Below are positions 17,246 to 26,910 of a stretch of 64,000 nt of DNA, piece by piece. Numbering within the stretch: position 1 is the stretch's first letter; the number at the start of each line of letters is the position of its first letter. Source of the stretch: Thioalkalivibrio denitrificans (GTDB lineage: Bacteria; Pseudomonadota; Gammaproteobacteria; Ectothiorhodospirales; Ectothiorhodospiraceae); NCBI RefSeq assembly GCF_002000365.1, contig NZ_MVBK01000001.1:53714-117713 (forward strand). The letters run 5' to 3'. The translations under genes were made by a program, and so were the position numbers. The notes under the pieces are model-generated. The model was not told the origin of the DNA. It saw nothing but the letters and a program-made list of their open reading frames with translations, and did not search any database.

Positions 17246-18606
17246 CGCGCCACCGTGCCGTCCGTGGTCGGCCTGGCGTCAGACGGGGGTGCGCTGTGGA
17301 TGCGCCGGCTCCTGTCCTGTATCCGGGTGCTGTGCTCGAGCGACTTGAGGAGGGTGGGGGCGCTGATCTCCCTGCTTACCCTGACCTCGAACAGCGTGTT
17401 GTCGATCTCCCGTTCGAGCTCGGCGATCTTCTGCATCACGATCTCATCCGAGAGATCTCCTGCCGCCGCCGCTTCCGGGAGTTGCCGCCCCACCAGGAGC
17501 AGGCGTCGCACGTACAGCGCCTTCTCGATGTTGATGGCCAACGCCACCTCGTCGGCGACCCTCGCGATGACGATGTGACGCTCCGCGGGGCCAAGCTCGG
17601 CGATGGCGCGAACCGTATCCGCCGTGATCACGATATTCGCGGAGGAGACGCTCGTGAGATTCTCGGGCGTTGACCGGATGGCGCCTGAGACGAGCTGCTC
17701 GAGGATTGGACGAATGTCCTCGCTGGTTTCCTCGACCTTGGGTGGCAGCCCCGTACCAGTGGTTGTCTCCTGTCCTGGACATCCAGGGGCAGTGCATGTC
17801 GCCAGAGACAAATCGCCAAGGACCTCTCTGGCCCATTCGGAGGCCTGTTCCGGGGATGTCCAGTGAACGGCGATGGGTGGGTCCGAGGCGGCCCCCGTAA
17901 ACGCCGTTCCCGTGGCGGCAGGGGGCCTGTCCGCGATCACGTTATATGCCGCGTGAACGAGATCACTGACTGGTTCAAGTGGCGGCATGTTCTGTCCGCC
18001 GCGATGGTCCCCAAACACCCAAGGGATTCCGTTGGTACCGGCGTTGGATTCCACCGTGTCCCTCGCCCTGACAACATCGCGCTCGCCGGTGCCCATCACC
18101 AGGCGCCAGTCGTTCCCCCTGCTCAGGACCATCCACTCGTGAAAAGGGTTGCGGCCTGCCAGGATCTCGGCCTCCATCTGCTCACAGCTCTTCGTGGCGA
18201 GCTGCACCGTTTCCTCGGCGCGGAGCAGAGCGTTCTGGAAGAGGTCATACAAGCCCGGGTTGGCCCGTTGCAGAATGAGCAGGGGAAGGGCGGCGATCGC
18301 CGCCGTGGCGGCCGCCTCGATCTGGTTGAGATACTCGTCCCCCAGGTTCTGCATCTGGTTGGTGACGCTGGTGATCGGATCGAATCGCCCGCAGCTGTAT
18401 CCGAGACCCAGGACGCCGGTGACGCCGAACGTTGTGCTGGACGCTTGGGGGTTGGGGGCCCGGCTCACCGGGCGGCCGCCGCCGATCTCGTAGTAGAAAA
18501 GGGACTCGGCCAACGTGCCGGGTGCTTGCGCCCCGGCACCGGGCGCGACCGCAAGGAGACTCACGGCGACCGCCACGCCGAGCGCTTTGAATGTGCGGTG
18601 GTACAT
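17242..18606 (-). CDS. ICE conjugation protein, TIGR03755-type, secreted
   Basis: The 454-residue protein has a clear signal peptide (LGVAVAVSLLAVAPGAGA) and then a YEIGGG region, typical in my recollection of the TIGR03755 ICE family next to TraU. The central part is helical (LGDEYLNQIEAAATAAIAAL), with a few cysteines that may pair in the periplasm. The C-terminal third is charged and coiled-coil like. It is thought to act in the periplasmic mating apparatus. The upstream TraU-like gene ends 43 bp away. Confidence 0.82.
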   Translation of the reverse strand: MYHRTFKALGVAVAVSLLAVAPGAGAQAPGTLAESLFYYEIGGGRPVSRAPNPQASSTTFGVTGVLGLGYSCGRFDPITSVTNQMQNLGDEYLNQIEAAATAAIAALPLLILQRANPGLYDLFQNALLRAEETVQLATKSCEQMEAEILAGRNPFHEWMVLSRGNDWRLVMGTGERDVVRARDTVESNAGTNGIPWVFGDHRGGQNMPPLEPVSDLVHAAYNVIADRPPAATGTAFTGAASDPPIAVHWTSPEQASEWAREVLGDLSLATCTAPGCPGQETTTGTGLPPKVEETSEDIRPILEQLVSGAIRSTPENLTSVSSANIVITADTVRAIAELGPAERHIVIARVADEVALAINIEKALYVRRLLLVGRQLPEAAAAGDLSDEIVMQKIAELEREIDNTLFEVRVSREISAPTLLKSLEHSTRIQDRSRRIHSAPPSDARPTTDGTVAR

Positions 18607-18649
18607 GGAGACTTCCTCTTGTCGTGATGCACCGGGGAGGAGGTGAGCC

Positions 18650-19699
18650 CTACGGGTAGTTCATCCAGTCAACATTGCCCAGGAAGACCTGGCCGGCGCG
18701 GGCGCAGCATTGATACGGACGCCATAAGGTCCAGGCATAGGAACCGCTCTGGGAGACCTTGCCGGCAGACCAGCCGCCCGCGCTGCCTAGGTCATTGCTT
18801 CCAAAGACCTCGCAGGATTGCCGGGACGCCGGCGCATGCATCTGCCACTGTCCTGTCCGCCAGTTGTTCTCCAACAGCGGGGGCGGAAGCCATACCCGGG
18901 TTCCAAGGAGGTTTCTGGTCCCGCCGGACGCGAGGTTCTGGTAGACATGCGGCTGCCCGGCGCGGGTTACGATGTCCCCCGCCCGTTGAGCGATGACCGC
19001 GGCCGCCTTGGGGTCCTCGGCCTGGGTGACAAACCCGTGTCGCGGGTGTACCGGTCCCCAGGTGTTGACGGGCCAGCTGCCGATCTCGCGCATGCCGGGT
19101 ATCCAGGTCGCCGGATAGCCCGCCTCCGTGGCGCCCAGGCGCCAGGCCACGGCATTGAGTTTGGACTGCTTGTAGGGCAGAAAAGGTGTGGCGACGGACG
19201 GGCAGAGAAGATCGAAGGAGTCCGATAGTTCAGAGAACAGCTGCCACGGATGGCCAACGGCATCTACCTCCTTGAACAGCAGATTCCGGTGGTCGGAGCC
19301 CTTGGTGCCTTCCACGCTCGCAGTGCCTGACCCAAGATCGACAGTGGAACCCGTCGCGGCCCGGAAAACCGCGTTCATGCCGAGATCCGCGGCGAGGGAC
19401 AAGGACTCCCTGATTTCCGCCCAGGGGTTGCCTGCGTCACCGTACGCGCTGACCACGAGGTCCGGATTGAAGTGGCCCACCTTCAGGGAGGCCCGGATGC
19501 TGCATCCACCGAAGAGCGAACACCTCAGCCAGAAACAGGTGCCCACGGGGCGCCAGTGCATACAGCTGGTTGCGGCGGACACGGTGTCCGCGATGATGCC
19601 GTCAGTCGTGATGTCCCGCGCATGGCCTGGAGCCGGGAACATCCACGCGGCGGCGAAGAACGCGGCGGCCAGACTCCATGCGCTTCTGTGTGCGCCCAT
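18650..19699 (-). CDS. TraU-like conjugation protein (TIGR03756-type)
   Basis: The 349-residue protein has a signal peptide (AAAFFAAAWMFPAPGHA) and a cysteine-rich mature part with WRPVGTCFWLRC near the start and paired cysteines near the end (QCCARAG), typical of TraU proteins needed for DNA transfer. The spacing to the TIGR03757-like gene is only 3 bp. The periplasmic cysteines imply that disulfide formation is needed, and the adjacent thioredoxin-like protein may serve it. Confidence 0.85.
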   Translation of the reverse strand: MGAHRSAWSLAAAFFAAAWMFPAPGHARDITTDGIIADTVSAATSCMHWRPVGTCFWLRCSLFGGCSIRASLKVGHFNPDLVVSAYGDAGNPWAEIRESLSLAADLGMNAVFRAATGSTVDLGSGTASVEGTKGSDHRNLLFKEVDAVGHPWQLFSELSDSFDLLCPSVATPFLPYKQSKLNAVAWRLGATEAGYPATWIPGMREIGSWPVNTWGPVHPRHGFVTQAEDPKAAAVIAQRAGDIVTRAGQPHVYQNLASGGTRNLLGTRVWLPPPLLENNWRTGQWQMHAPASRQSCEVFGSNDLGSAGGWSAGKVSQSGSYAWTLWRPYQCCARAGQVFLGNVDWMNYP

Positions 19700-19702
19700 G
19701 GT

Positions 19703-20137
19703 CTAGTCTCCCCTCCAACGGCGGTAGTGGCCGTAGGCCTCGACCACATCAGTGACTCCATAGACGACGGCGTGCCCGTCAATAACCACGGCCGGGATCC
19801 GGTCCAGTCTCAGGGCCGACGCCCTGACCAGGCCGCCGAAGGCTTGCTGGAGCTGCTTCGCGTCCAGATTCCGGATGCGATGCGCGGCGATCGAGGCGGC
19901 TTCCGCCTGGTCCGAGGGCAGACCGTCGCTCAAGCTGTTCTCCAAGCGCATGGCTGCCGAGAGGTCGTAGACCTGCACTTCGCCGACCGCGAGTGCCCGC
20001 TGGGCACGCCCGATGCCGGTCACCCGATAATGGGGTGTCGTGAACACTTCAACCGACACGTGGCCCTGGCCCAGGACGGGCGCGGAAAGAGAGGACAGGA
20101 CCATGACCAGAACGAGTCCCGCGATCGCGTTTCTCAT
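19703..20137 (-). CDS. ICE conjugation protein, TIGR03757-type (thioredoxin-like, periplasmic)
   Basis: The 144-residue protein starts at ATG 20137 with a signal peptide (IAGLVLVMVLSSLSAPVLG). The mature sequence begins VSVEVFTTPHYRVTG, continues with a helical LSDGLPSDQAEAASIAAHRI, and ends IPAVVIDGHAVVYGVTDVV, which resembles the TrbC/thioredoxin-like family next to TraU. No CxxC pair is present, so it is unlikely to be an oxidoreductase by itself. It overlaps the traC stop/start region by 4 bp. A longer frame to 20545 is a shadow of traC. Confidence 0.85.
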   Translation of the reverse strand: MRNAIAGLVLVMVLSSLSAPVLGQGHVSVEVFTTPHYRVTGIGRAQRALAVGEVQVYDLSAAMRLENSLSDGLPSDQAEAASIAAHRIRNLDAKQLQQAFGGLVRASALRLDRIPAVVIDGHAVVYGVTDVVEAYGHYRRWRGD

Positions 20138-22923
20138 GGACGCGCCCCCGTTGACCTGGCCGCGATTCTGTCGGCGACGATCAGCGCGGCCTCGACCTCG
20201 CTGCATCCTGTCTCGGCCATGATCTGGGCCCTCTCCGCCTTCTCGTGCTTCTCGGTCATGGCCAGGGCCAGCGCGAAGGGAGGAGGTATGTTGCGGAACA
20301 GCGCGTTGACGTTGTCCGCGAGCACGGCGCCTTCGGTGTAGCGCCCGGGCGACTTGGTGGCGGAGACCAGCAGCTTCTTCTGCTCGTCGGTGAGTTCCTT
20401 GAAGCGCGCCACCTGCTCGACCTCGTCCTTGGTCATGGTGAGGCAGATCCACCACTCCATTGTGGTGAGCATCTTGCGGCTTTCGGCCGGGAAGTCCTCC
20501 AGGTTCTGGGTGGCGATCCAGAACCAGGCCCCCAGCTTGCGCCACATCTTCACGATCTTGATGACGTAGGGCGCGAGGAGGGGGTTGGTCGTGATGAGGT
20601 GCCCCTCGTCCGTGACCACGAGTGTGTGTCTGTGTTCGTACTGACGGGCCTCGACCACCGCGTTGATTCGGTTCATCAGGCCGATATAGGCCACCGCCAG
20701 CAGGTCCTCATAGCCCTCGTTGGCGAAGATGCCCATGTCCACGATGGTCACGTCGGAGTCGGGCCAGGGCTTGCCCGGGCGGTTGAAGAACCGCCCCGCG
20801 AGGCCGTCACAGAACAGTTCCATGCCGTCGGCCATCTCCTGGACCCGGTTGCGGCGGGTGTCGGACAGTTCCGGGTCCTTGGCCAGTGCCCGCATGGCGG
20901 CCACCAGGTCCTCCGGTATGGCCTGATCCCGGCCGGCCGATGCGACCGTGCGGGCGGCCTCCAGAATGGCGCGACGGATCAGCATACGGTCGGCGCGGGT
21001 CATCCGGTCGTCTTCCTTTTTCTCGCCTCCCGTGATCATGATCCGGGCCGCGATCTCCATCTCACCGAGGATGTCGCGTTCCTTCTCCTCCTCGGGGTCA
21101 TCCTCCTCCGGGACGACGGCGTCATCGAAGTTCTCCACCATCGCCTCGGAGCGCAGCGCATCATCCAGCAGCTTCACGGCATCGGCAAAGGGATTGAGGG
21201 AAATCTCCACCCCCGGCTTCAAGGTGACCTGGTTCACGCTCAGGCCGCGTGAGGCGAGGTACCTGCCGAGAAGGCCGAAGGAGTCCCCTTTCTCGATGAT
21301 GAATATCCGCGGCCGGTAGATGGCCGCCATCTGGCTGACGCTGTAGCAGAGGAAGGCCGACTTGCCGGACCCCATCGGGCCAACGATGAGAGCGAAGGCA
21401 TTCTTGGAACGGTCCATCTTGTTGAGGGGATCGAATGTCAGGGGCTCTCCGCCGCGATTCCAGAAGGACCATCCGGGATGGCCCGTGCCGGTCGATCTCC
21501 CGTAGAAGGGCGCGAGGCTGGCGATCTGGCTGGCGTAAAGCAACCTGGAACGCTTGGTCTTCCTGTTGTGCGCGGGGTCGTAGTTCATCGGCAGCATGCG
21601 GATGTAGGAGTCCAGCGCGAGTAGGTCGGCCTCCCGCTCGATCGGCTGCAGACCCTGGCTGAGCAGGGCGGCCGTGACCTGCGTGGTTTTCTGGCGAAGG
21701 TTCACGATGTCCGAACCCCGCAGGAAGAAGCACAGGGTGACGGGATAGAGTTTGTTCCCGCGGGCCAGCTCGACCTCGGCCGTCTCGCATTGTTCACGGG
21801 CGGCGTTGGCGGTCGCCGTGTCCACCCGGGAGGCGTTCTTGATGGACGCTATCTTGTTCCTGATCTGATCCTGCGCCTGAATGACGACGGTCATGCCCAT
21901 GATCGTGTGTTCGGGCATGAGGTCGAACAACGCGTTGATGTGTTCGCCGGCGCGCCGCTCTCCGGTGAGGTGCCCGGGTCTGGGCGCGGATCTCAGGCCA
22001 TCGACGGTGAGGCACTTGTGGGGCAACCCGTCAAAGAACCAGGCGCCCTCCCTGGCATCGGAGGACGGCGGCGAGAGCAGCAGCAAGGAGGCCAGGTCCA
22101 TGCCGAGACTGCGATCGCCGGACCCGGGGTAGGGCGCGTAGTCGAGCCCCCGCCCGCCGCGCGCAACCTTCGGTGCCGGATTGAACCAGGGGAAAAGCCA
22201 TTCGTAGAGATCCCTCTCATCGCAGCGACGGGCCGAGACTCCGGAGGATGAGAGTGCCGCCACGAAACGTTGGGCCACCTCACCGAGTTCAGCCTCCGGG
22301 GTCGGCGCCCCGGAGCGGGATACCGATCCCCTGGGCGGACGCCGGTACAGGGCCGCCCGTACCCGGCGGTTCCTCGCATGCCAGCGACATCCGGTGACTG
22401 CCCCGTCCACGAAGATGCCGTTGGGGTTGGATAGTCGGGCCACGTGCTCCCTCATGAGGTCGAGGAATTCCCCGCTCAGCGCGTTGTCCGGATCCGGATT
22501 CCTCTCGCGGATGTAGGCCTCCAGGCCTGCCAGATATCCGGACAGGTCGTGGTCGTCCTGGACAAAGAACTGCAGCACCCAGGGGGCGGTGTCCTCTTCA
22601 GGGATCGAATCGGCGATGACCGTCTGCAGGCTCTCGCTGAGCCGCTCCATGTAACCCTCCGTCCGGCCCTCGCTCGGCACCGGCGTCAGTTCGAAGAGGG
22701 CCGCCACGCCGCGCCAGTCCTCCAGCAGGAAGACCTTGGATTCGTCGTCAAAATCGACCCACGGCAGCAGGTCGGCGAACGACGGCGGACGGTTGTAGAG
22801 GGATGCCGTCTGTGCGGTGGTTACGGGCTTCCTGGCGCCCGAGATCCAGTGTTCCTGCCGGCCTACACCGTCGTCCCGGCGGGAGCCGGCGTCACCGAAT
22901 GTCCGCTTCAGCAGCCCGAACAC
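20134..22923 (-). CDS. traC: T4SS ATPase TraC/VirB4 (TIGR03744-type)
   Basis: The 929-residue cytosolic ATPase powers pilus assembly. The Walker A GPMGSGKS is near residues 513-521 and the Walker B region THTLVVTDEGHLI near 770, followed by the conserved IATQNLEDFP. The N-terminal half carries the VirB4-type domain. It overlaps the next gene by 4 bp and the preceding lipoprotein gene by 16 bp. Length and motifs agree with the PFL_4706-type TraC of ICEs. Confidence 0.95.
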   Translation of the reverse strand: MFGLLKRTFGDAGSRRDDGVGRQEHWISGARKPVTTAQTASLYNRPPSFADLLPWVDFDDESKVFLLEDWRGVAALFELTPVPSEGRTEGYMERLSESLQTVIADSIPEEDTAPWVLQFFVQDDHDLSGYLAGLEAYIRERNPDPDNALSGEFLDLMREHVARLSNPNGIFVDGAVTGCRWHARNRRVRAALYRRPPRGSVSRSGAPTPEAELGEVAQRFVAALSSSGVSARRCDERDLYEWLFPWFNPAPKVARGGRGLDYAPYPGSGDRSLGMDLASLLLLSPPSSDAREGAWFFDGLPHKCLTVDGLRSAPRPGHLTGERRAGEHINALFDLMPEHTIMGMTVVIQAQDQIRNKIASIKNASRVDTATANAAREQCETAEVELARGNKLYPVTLCFFLRGSDIVNLRQKTTQVTAALLSQGLQPIEREADLLALDSYIRMLPMNYDPAHNRKTKRSRLLYASQIASLAPFYGRSTGTGHPGWSFWNRGGEPLTFDPLNKMDRSKNAFALIVGPMGSGKSAFLCYSVSQMAAIYRPRIFIIEKGDSFGLLGRYLASRGLSVNQVTLKPGVEISLNPFADAVKLLDDALRSEAMVENFDDAVVPEEDDPEEEKERDILGEMEIAARIMITGGEKKEDDRMTRADRMLIRRAILEAARTVASAGRDQAIPEDLVAAMRALAKDPELSDTRRNRVQEMADGMELFCDGLAGRFFNRPGKPWPDSDVTIVDMGIFANEGYEDLLAVAYIGLMNRINAVVEARQYEHRHTLVVTDEGHLITTNPLLAPYVIKIVKMWRKLGAWFWIATQNLEDFPAESRKMLTTMEWWICLTMTKDEVEQVARFKELTDEQKKLLVSATKSPGRYTEGAVLADNVNALFRNIPPPFALALAMTEKHEKAERAQIMAETGCSEVEAALIVADRIAARSTGARP

Positions 22924-23336
22924 GGGGCCTCCCCCGGGAGCGCGAACTCGGTACGCTCGTACATGGTGAACGTGGTGGAGTAGCCGGGGATGGGGACCGC
23001 GTGCCGGCCGGCCAGGTGGGGGTAGACGTACATCACCAGCGTCGGGTTCGGCAGGCGCTGAAAGATCGAATCGACCTCCCTGGCCGCATCTCTGGTGTAC
23101 CCATACAGATCCCTGTCGCCATCGGACACCGGGTGCGGGTGATCAGAGGCGAGCGCCTCTCTGGCGCCGTCACTGCCCCCCCTGCGAGAGCGCTCCTGGT
23201 GCTCGTGGTAGATCTCCGACATGGTCGGCCCATCCTGTGGCAGCACGGCCTCCTTGGTGCTCGCGCACCCGGCCATGACAAAGCTAGTCAAGAGACAGGC
23301 GCTGATAGCTTTGAGTCTCGTTCGTGAAGTGATCAT
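22908..23336 (-). CDS. Conjugative transfer lipoprotein (TIGR03751-type)
   Basis: The 142-residue protein starts at ATG 23336, inside the upstream gene (53-bp overlap). It has a signal sequence with lipobox FVMAGC (cysteine 24). A GPTMSEIYHEH block follows the leader, matching the ICE lipoprotein found between the TraB-like and TraC genes. It is a likely VirB7/TraV analogue stabilising the outer-membrane core. The longer frame to 23432 is rejected because the lipobox fixes the start. Confidence 0.85.
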   Translation of the reverse strand: MITSRTRLKAISACLLTSFVMAGCASTKEAVLPQDGPTMSEIYHEHQERSRRGGSDGAREALASDHPHPVSDGDRDLYGYTRDAAREVDSIFQRLPNPTLVMYVYPHLAGRHAVPIPGYSTTFTMYERTEFALPGEAPCSGC

Positions 23337-24714
23337 GGCGGACCTTTCTCCCGAGGGGGTCATAGTCGATGCGAAGCTCGCGATCCACGTGGATCGCCAG
23401 CTCCACGCCCGGCGTCGCGAATACCGCGTCAAAGCTCTGCTCCTGGCGCTCGCGCAGCCATTCGGCCACCTCGGCGGCTCCGCCCGAGACGGTCCTGCCG
23501 AGGATGAAATCGGTCTGATCGCCGGTCACGGCCGAGGTCGCCGCGCCCGACTCGACGGTTGTCGTTGTCTGCGCGGCCGCCGCGGCCTCCGCCGCCGCCT
23601 GGACCGACACCAGGCCAATGCGCTGGGCGAGGAAGGCCGGCGCGTTGGTGATGCGCTCGCCTGAGATGCACGGATAGCCCCTGGCATCTGAGATCCATCC
23701 AATGGGCTCATCGGTGCCGGCGCCGCCCTCGTCCGCGGGCGCGGGATCCGGCAGGGTGCGGATCGTGCCGTCCTCGAACACGAAGGTCACGGAGGTCAGA
23801 CGCCCCCGTACGCACGACAGGGTCCAGTCACCCACGGCCGTCCCGCTCCAGATCATGCCTTCCACGCCCGGGATCGTGATGCCATTGGCGGCGAGGTTCT
23901 CGGGGCCGGTGATGACCTTGAAAGGCATGGGGTCCTGTACGGCGCCCCGCACTGGGATGCGTCCGACCAGGGCGGTCATGGCGGTCGAGCCGATCAGGGT
24001 GGCGTTACGGGGAACCGTGTATACCGGGGTGGGTTTCTGCTCATCGAGCCGGACATGGGACGCGATCGGGTCCGGGAGCTTCACGCGATCCGCTACCCTT
24101 CCGACATGCGTCTCATCCAGGCGCCGCTGCTGACCGGTCGAGCCGCGTGCAATGTTCCGCGGGCCTGCCTCGTAGCCGACAGGATCGATCCAGACGATTC
24201 GGTCTCGGTCGTGCGGGCGGAAACGGGGTGCGTCGTCGGGACGCAGGCCAAGACCGACCGGGATGTCTCCGCCGTTGCCGAAGGCGTCGGGGGTTGTCCC
24301 TTCGGCCAGTTCGGCCACGCGCCCCGAGAGCTGATCGATGCGCGCCATCACCGCATCGAGGTGACGCCGCTCGCCCTCCCGGGCGGACTGCTGCTCGCGA
24401 ATGGCGCGCTCGACCCGCGACTGCACCTCCTGGCCCAGGTGCTGCTCGCGAGTGGCGGCCTCGCGGCGCAACCGCTCGTTTTCCGCAGTCAGGTCGGAGA
24501 ATCGCTCGCGCATGGAGGCGACCTCGGCGGTCAGCGTTCTGATCGTCTCGGCCGGGGAATCCGCGTCCGGCGCGGGAGCCCGCGGCACCTCGGTCATCGT
24601 CACGGGATCGAGCGGGTCCTGGCTGCATGCCCGCAAGGCGACGAACAGGGCCATCAGCAGGACCAGACCGCCAATCAGGGGCAGAAGGCGATTGCTCTGT
24701 ATGCCAGCCATCAC
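23284..24714 (-). CDS. TraB/VirB10-like core protein (TIGR03752-type)
   Basis: The 476-residue protein has one N-terminal membrane anchor (LLPLIGGLVLLMALFVAL), a coiled coil at about 50-140 (VASMRERFSDLTAENERLRR) and a C-terminal VirB10-type beta domain (YTVPRNATLIGSTAMTALVG at about 230). It spans the periplasm and links the inner-membrane complex to the outer-membrane pore. It overlaps both neighbours (4 bp upstream, 53 bp downstream). Confidence 0.9.
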   Translation of the reverse strand: MMAGIQSNRLLPLIGGLVLLMALFVALRACSQDPLDPVTMTEVPRAPAPDADSPAETIRTLTAEVASMRERFSDLTAENERLRREAATREQHLGQEVQSRVERAIREQQSAREGERRHLDAVMARIDQLSGRVAELAEGTTPDAFGNGGDIPVGLGLRPDDAPRFRPHDRDRIVWIDPVGYEAGPRNIARGSTGQQRRLDETHVGRVADRVKLPDPIASHVRLDEQKPTPVYTVPRNATLIGSTAMTALVGRIPVRGAVQDPMPFKVITGPENLAANGITIPGVEGMIWSGTAVGDWTLSCVRGRLTSVTFVFEDGTIRTLPDPAPADEGGAGTDEPIGWISDARGYPCISGERITNAPAFLAQRIGLVSVQAAAEAAAAAQTTTTVESGAATSAVTGDQTDFILGRTVSGGAAEVAEWLRERQEQSFDAVFATPGVELAIHVDRELRIDYDPLGRKVRHDHFTNETQSYQRLSLD

Positions 24715-25499
24715 CGCGCCCCCCAGACGGTTTCGTCAAACGGGCGTCGGGAAATCAGGTACACGGCGGTGGTATCCGCCTCGTCTCCGGCGGGCAGGAG
24801 CCGGGCGTGCTGGAACGTCGCGGCGAGCCAGTCATAGCGCAGATCCCTCGGGTCGAGCACGAGCGGGTCGGCGCTCTCGTTGACCAGCTTGACGACGGTC
24901 ACGTACATGGCCCCGTGGCGCCAGCTGATCAACGGCTCGGCCCGCACGGCGGCGCCGCGCACCAAAGGCACCTCGGACCGGGCGACGGGGGTGCGCACGA
25001 CGCCCGGGTGCGATGGGCGCAATCGCTCGGGCGCATACATCTGCTGCGCGGCGAACCGGGTCAGGGTTACGTAATCCAGGTTCTGGTGGCGCTCGGCATC
25101 ATCCCTGGCGCCGCGGCGCGGGTCGCTGGACGTCTCCCGTTCCATCACCGCCAGAGGCGCGAGCGCATCGCCCTCCCGGGCCTCGAGATCCACCAGGTAG
25201 ACGCGCCCGTCGTCCAAGCCCTCGATGACCACGCGCACGCTCTCGAACGGCGCATGCGCAAGCCAGTACACGGAGCCGTCCACGTTGAATGTCCTCAGAA
25301 GTCCCTCGAGTCTCGCGGGCACACCGACCCTCACCTCGACCGGGAAGTGGACGATCCGCTCGTGCCCCACGGGCAGCGCGATCCGGATCGGGGTCCGGTC
25401 CCAGAGGACCCGGTCAGGAGAGGCGGGTTCACCCGCCTGAGCGACCCCGAGGGCCGCGAGCGCGAACAGCAACAGGGAAGTGAGAAAGCCGGGTCTCAT
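24711..25499 (-). CDS. ICE conjugation protein TIGR03749-type (TraK/VirB9-like)
   Basis: The 262-residue protein starts at ATG 25499 with a signal peptide (FLTSLLLFALAALGVAQA). The mature part is beta-rich (RIALPVGHERIVHFPVEV, LVDLEAREGDALAPLAVMER), consistent with a TraK/VirB9-type outer-membrane core component. It overlaps neighbours by 4 bp on both sides. The longer frame to 25721 lies within the upstream gene. Confidence 0.87.
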   Translation of the reverse strand: MRPGFLTSLLLFALAALGVAQAGEPASPDRVLWDRTPIRIALPVGHERIVHFPVEVRVGVPARLEGLLRTFNVDGSVYWLAHAPFESVRVVIEGLDDGRVYLVDLEAREGDALAPLAVMERETSSDPRRGARDDAERHQNLDYVTLTRFAAQQMYAPERLRPSHPGVVRTPVARSEVPLVRGAAVRAEPLISWRHGAMYVTVVKLVNESADPLVLDPRDLRYDWLAATFQHARLLPAGDEADTTAVYLISRRPFDETVWGAR

Positions 25500-26128
25500 T
25501 GGGTCTCCCCTCCAGAAGAAATACGGACGGGTCCGCCCGGCCCGAATCCGTCCAAGGCCAGGCCCCATGGGTTCAGCTCCGGGTCCACCGTGTAGCGCAC
25601 GACCCGAAGGGGATAACGGACCCGGGTATCCTTGACCGGCATGCCGCGCATGGTCTCCGCGATCTCCAGGTCCAGCCACACGATCCATGAGTCCCGGCTC
25701 AGAACCTCGACCCGGCTCCATTCGTAGACGGCGCCATCGACCTCGCGTACGGCGCGAGTTCGCCGAGTCAATTCGCCGCGCCGCCCCCGCTGCTCCATAT
25801 CCGCCTTGAGTTCCTCGATGAACCTCGGGGTCAGGAACGGATGCAACCGGAAGATCTGGTTGCCGTAGTCCTTGGTCCCGTCCTCAGGCCAGCGATGCAG
25901 CTGTTGGAACACATACAGGGCGAACGTGTAGACATTGGGTCGGGGGATCTCGCCGACCTTCTGGGCGCTGCCGGCACTGAGATCGGGAGGTACGTGCACG
26001 GTTATCCGGGAGGGGGCCGAGTGCCACCCGTACCCCATGAGCGCGGTGACGGCCGCCATCACAATCACCGCGAGACGCAGGGTCCAGATGTGGGCGCGCA
26101 CGTTCTCGATTTCCTTGCGGTACGCCAT
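25496..26128 (-). CDS. ICE conjugation protein TIGR03746-type (TraE/VirB8-like)
   Basis: The 210-residue protein has a short cytosolic start (MAYRKEIENVRAHIW), one membrane helix (LRLAVIVMAAVTALMGYGW) and a periplasmic domain containing VPPDLSAGSAQKVGEIPRPN and YTFALYVFQQLHRWP, features of this family. It is the probable VirB8-like assembly factor. Its ATG overlaps the upstream stop (TGATG). Confidence 0.9.
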   Translation of the reverse strand: MAYRKEIENVRAHIWTLRLAVIVMAAVTALMGYGWHSAPSRITVHVPPDLSAGSAQKVGEIPRPNVYTFALYVFQQLHRWPEDGTKDYGNQIFRLHPFLTPRFIEELKADMEQRGRRGELTRRTRAVREVDGAVYEWSRVEVLSRDSWIVWLDLEIAETMRGMPVKDTRVRYPLRVVRYTVDPELNPWGLALDGFGPGGPVRISSGGETQ

Positions 26129-26487
26129 CACAGGGATCTCCCCACGTCCCATGTGCCGCTGCGACGGATGAAGCCGGATTTCCGGACGCCGATGTTGTCC
26201 AGAACAATGGCAAGCCGGTGCTGGTAGTGGCCTTCGGGGCGTCCCCGCTTGAGACGCTGGAGCAGCGTGGCCGCGACGTAGACCGTTGCGAGCACGGCGA
26301 TTGCGGCGGCTCCAACGCCCATGAGGGGAGCCCCGAGGGCGCTTGCGACAATGATCCCCAGGGGCAGCCAGGCCGTGGCGGAGACGCCGGCGATCGCCAT
26401 CAGCTCGCTGGAAGAGCAGCCGCGGAAGATGACGGGCTCGCCGTTGAGCCGGTCAGTGCGCAACAACCTGGTCTGCAAGGGATCCAT
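26128..26487 (-). CDS. ICE conjugation protein TIGR03750-type (TraL-like)
   Basis: The 119-residue protein starts at ATG 26487 with MDPLQTRLLRTDRLNGEPVI, the family signature, then two membrane helices (about 35-55 and 58-80) and a basic tail (HRLAIVLDNIGVRKSGFIRR). It is a small inner-membrane component. It starts 2 bp after the upstream stop. Confidence 0.9.
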   Translation of the reverse strand: MDPLQTRLLRTDRLNGEPVIFRGCSSSELMAIAGVSATAWLPLGIIVASALGAPLMGVGAAAIAVLATVYVAATLLQRLKRGRPEGHYQHRLAIVLDNIGVRKSGFIRRSGTWDVGRSL

Positions 26488-26489
26488 CG

Positions 26490-26885
26490 TCACGCGAAGA
26501 TGGTGGCGGCCTGGTTGAGCAGGAACATGATGAACAGCAGGAGGACCGCGCCCACGACCACGGTCACGCCTACCTCCATCCACTCGGCCTTGCCGTTGCG
26601 GGCTTCGTTGAACTTGGACAGTCCCGTGTAGGCGACCCAGATCAGCGCTACCACGGACAGCGCCAGGCCAAGCACGATGGCGCCGTCACGGATGTAGCCC
26701 CGGATGAACGCGAGCCAGTTCCCGCTGTCGGCGGGTACGCCATCGGGCGCCACGGGTGTGGGGAGACCCTGTGCCAAGGCCGGACCCGCCATAAGCATCA
26801 GCCATCCAAGGACGGCGAACATGCACAGGTAACTGGCCCCCCACATGGGACGGTGGCGGAATGGCGACGAAAGGTGCTTCTTCAT
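26490..26885 (-). CDS. ICE conjugation protein TIGR03745-type, pilin-like
   Basis: The 131-residue protein starts at ATG 26885 (GGAG ten bases before) and has a leader (YLCMFAVLGWLMLMAGPALA, then QG) and two membrane segments (DGAIVLGLALSVVALIWVAY, GVTVVVGAVLLLFIMFLLNQ). The VirB2/TraA-like layout, a cleavable leader plus two helices, makes it the candidate pilin. The ATG at 26900 would add five residues without a better ribosome site. Confidence 0.85.
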   Translation of the reverse strand: MKKHLSSPFRHRPMWGASYLCMFAVLGWLMLMAGPALAQGLPTPVAPDGVPADSGNWLAFIRGYIRDGAIVLGLALSVVALIWVAYTGLSKFNEARNGKAEWMEVGVTVVVGAVLLLFIMFLLNQAATIFA

Positions 26886-26910
26886 TTGCAGGCCCTCCAT
26901 GGGCAGGTGG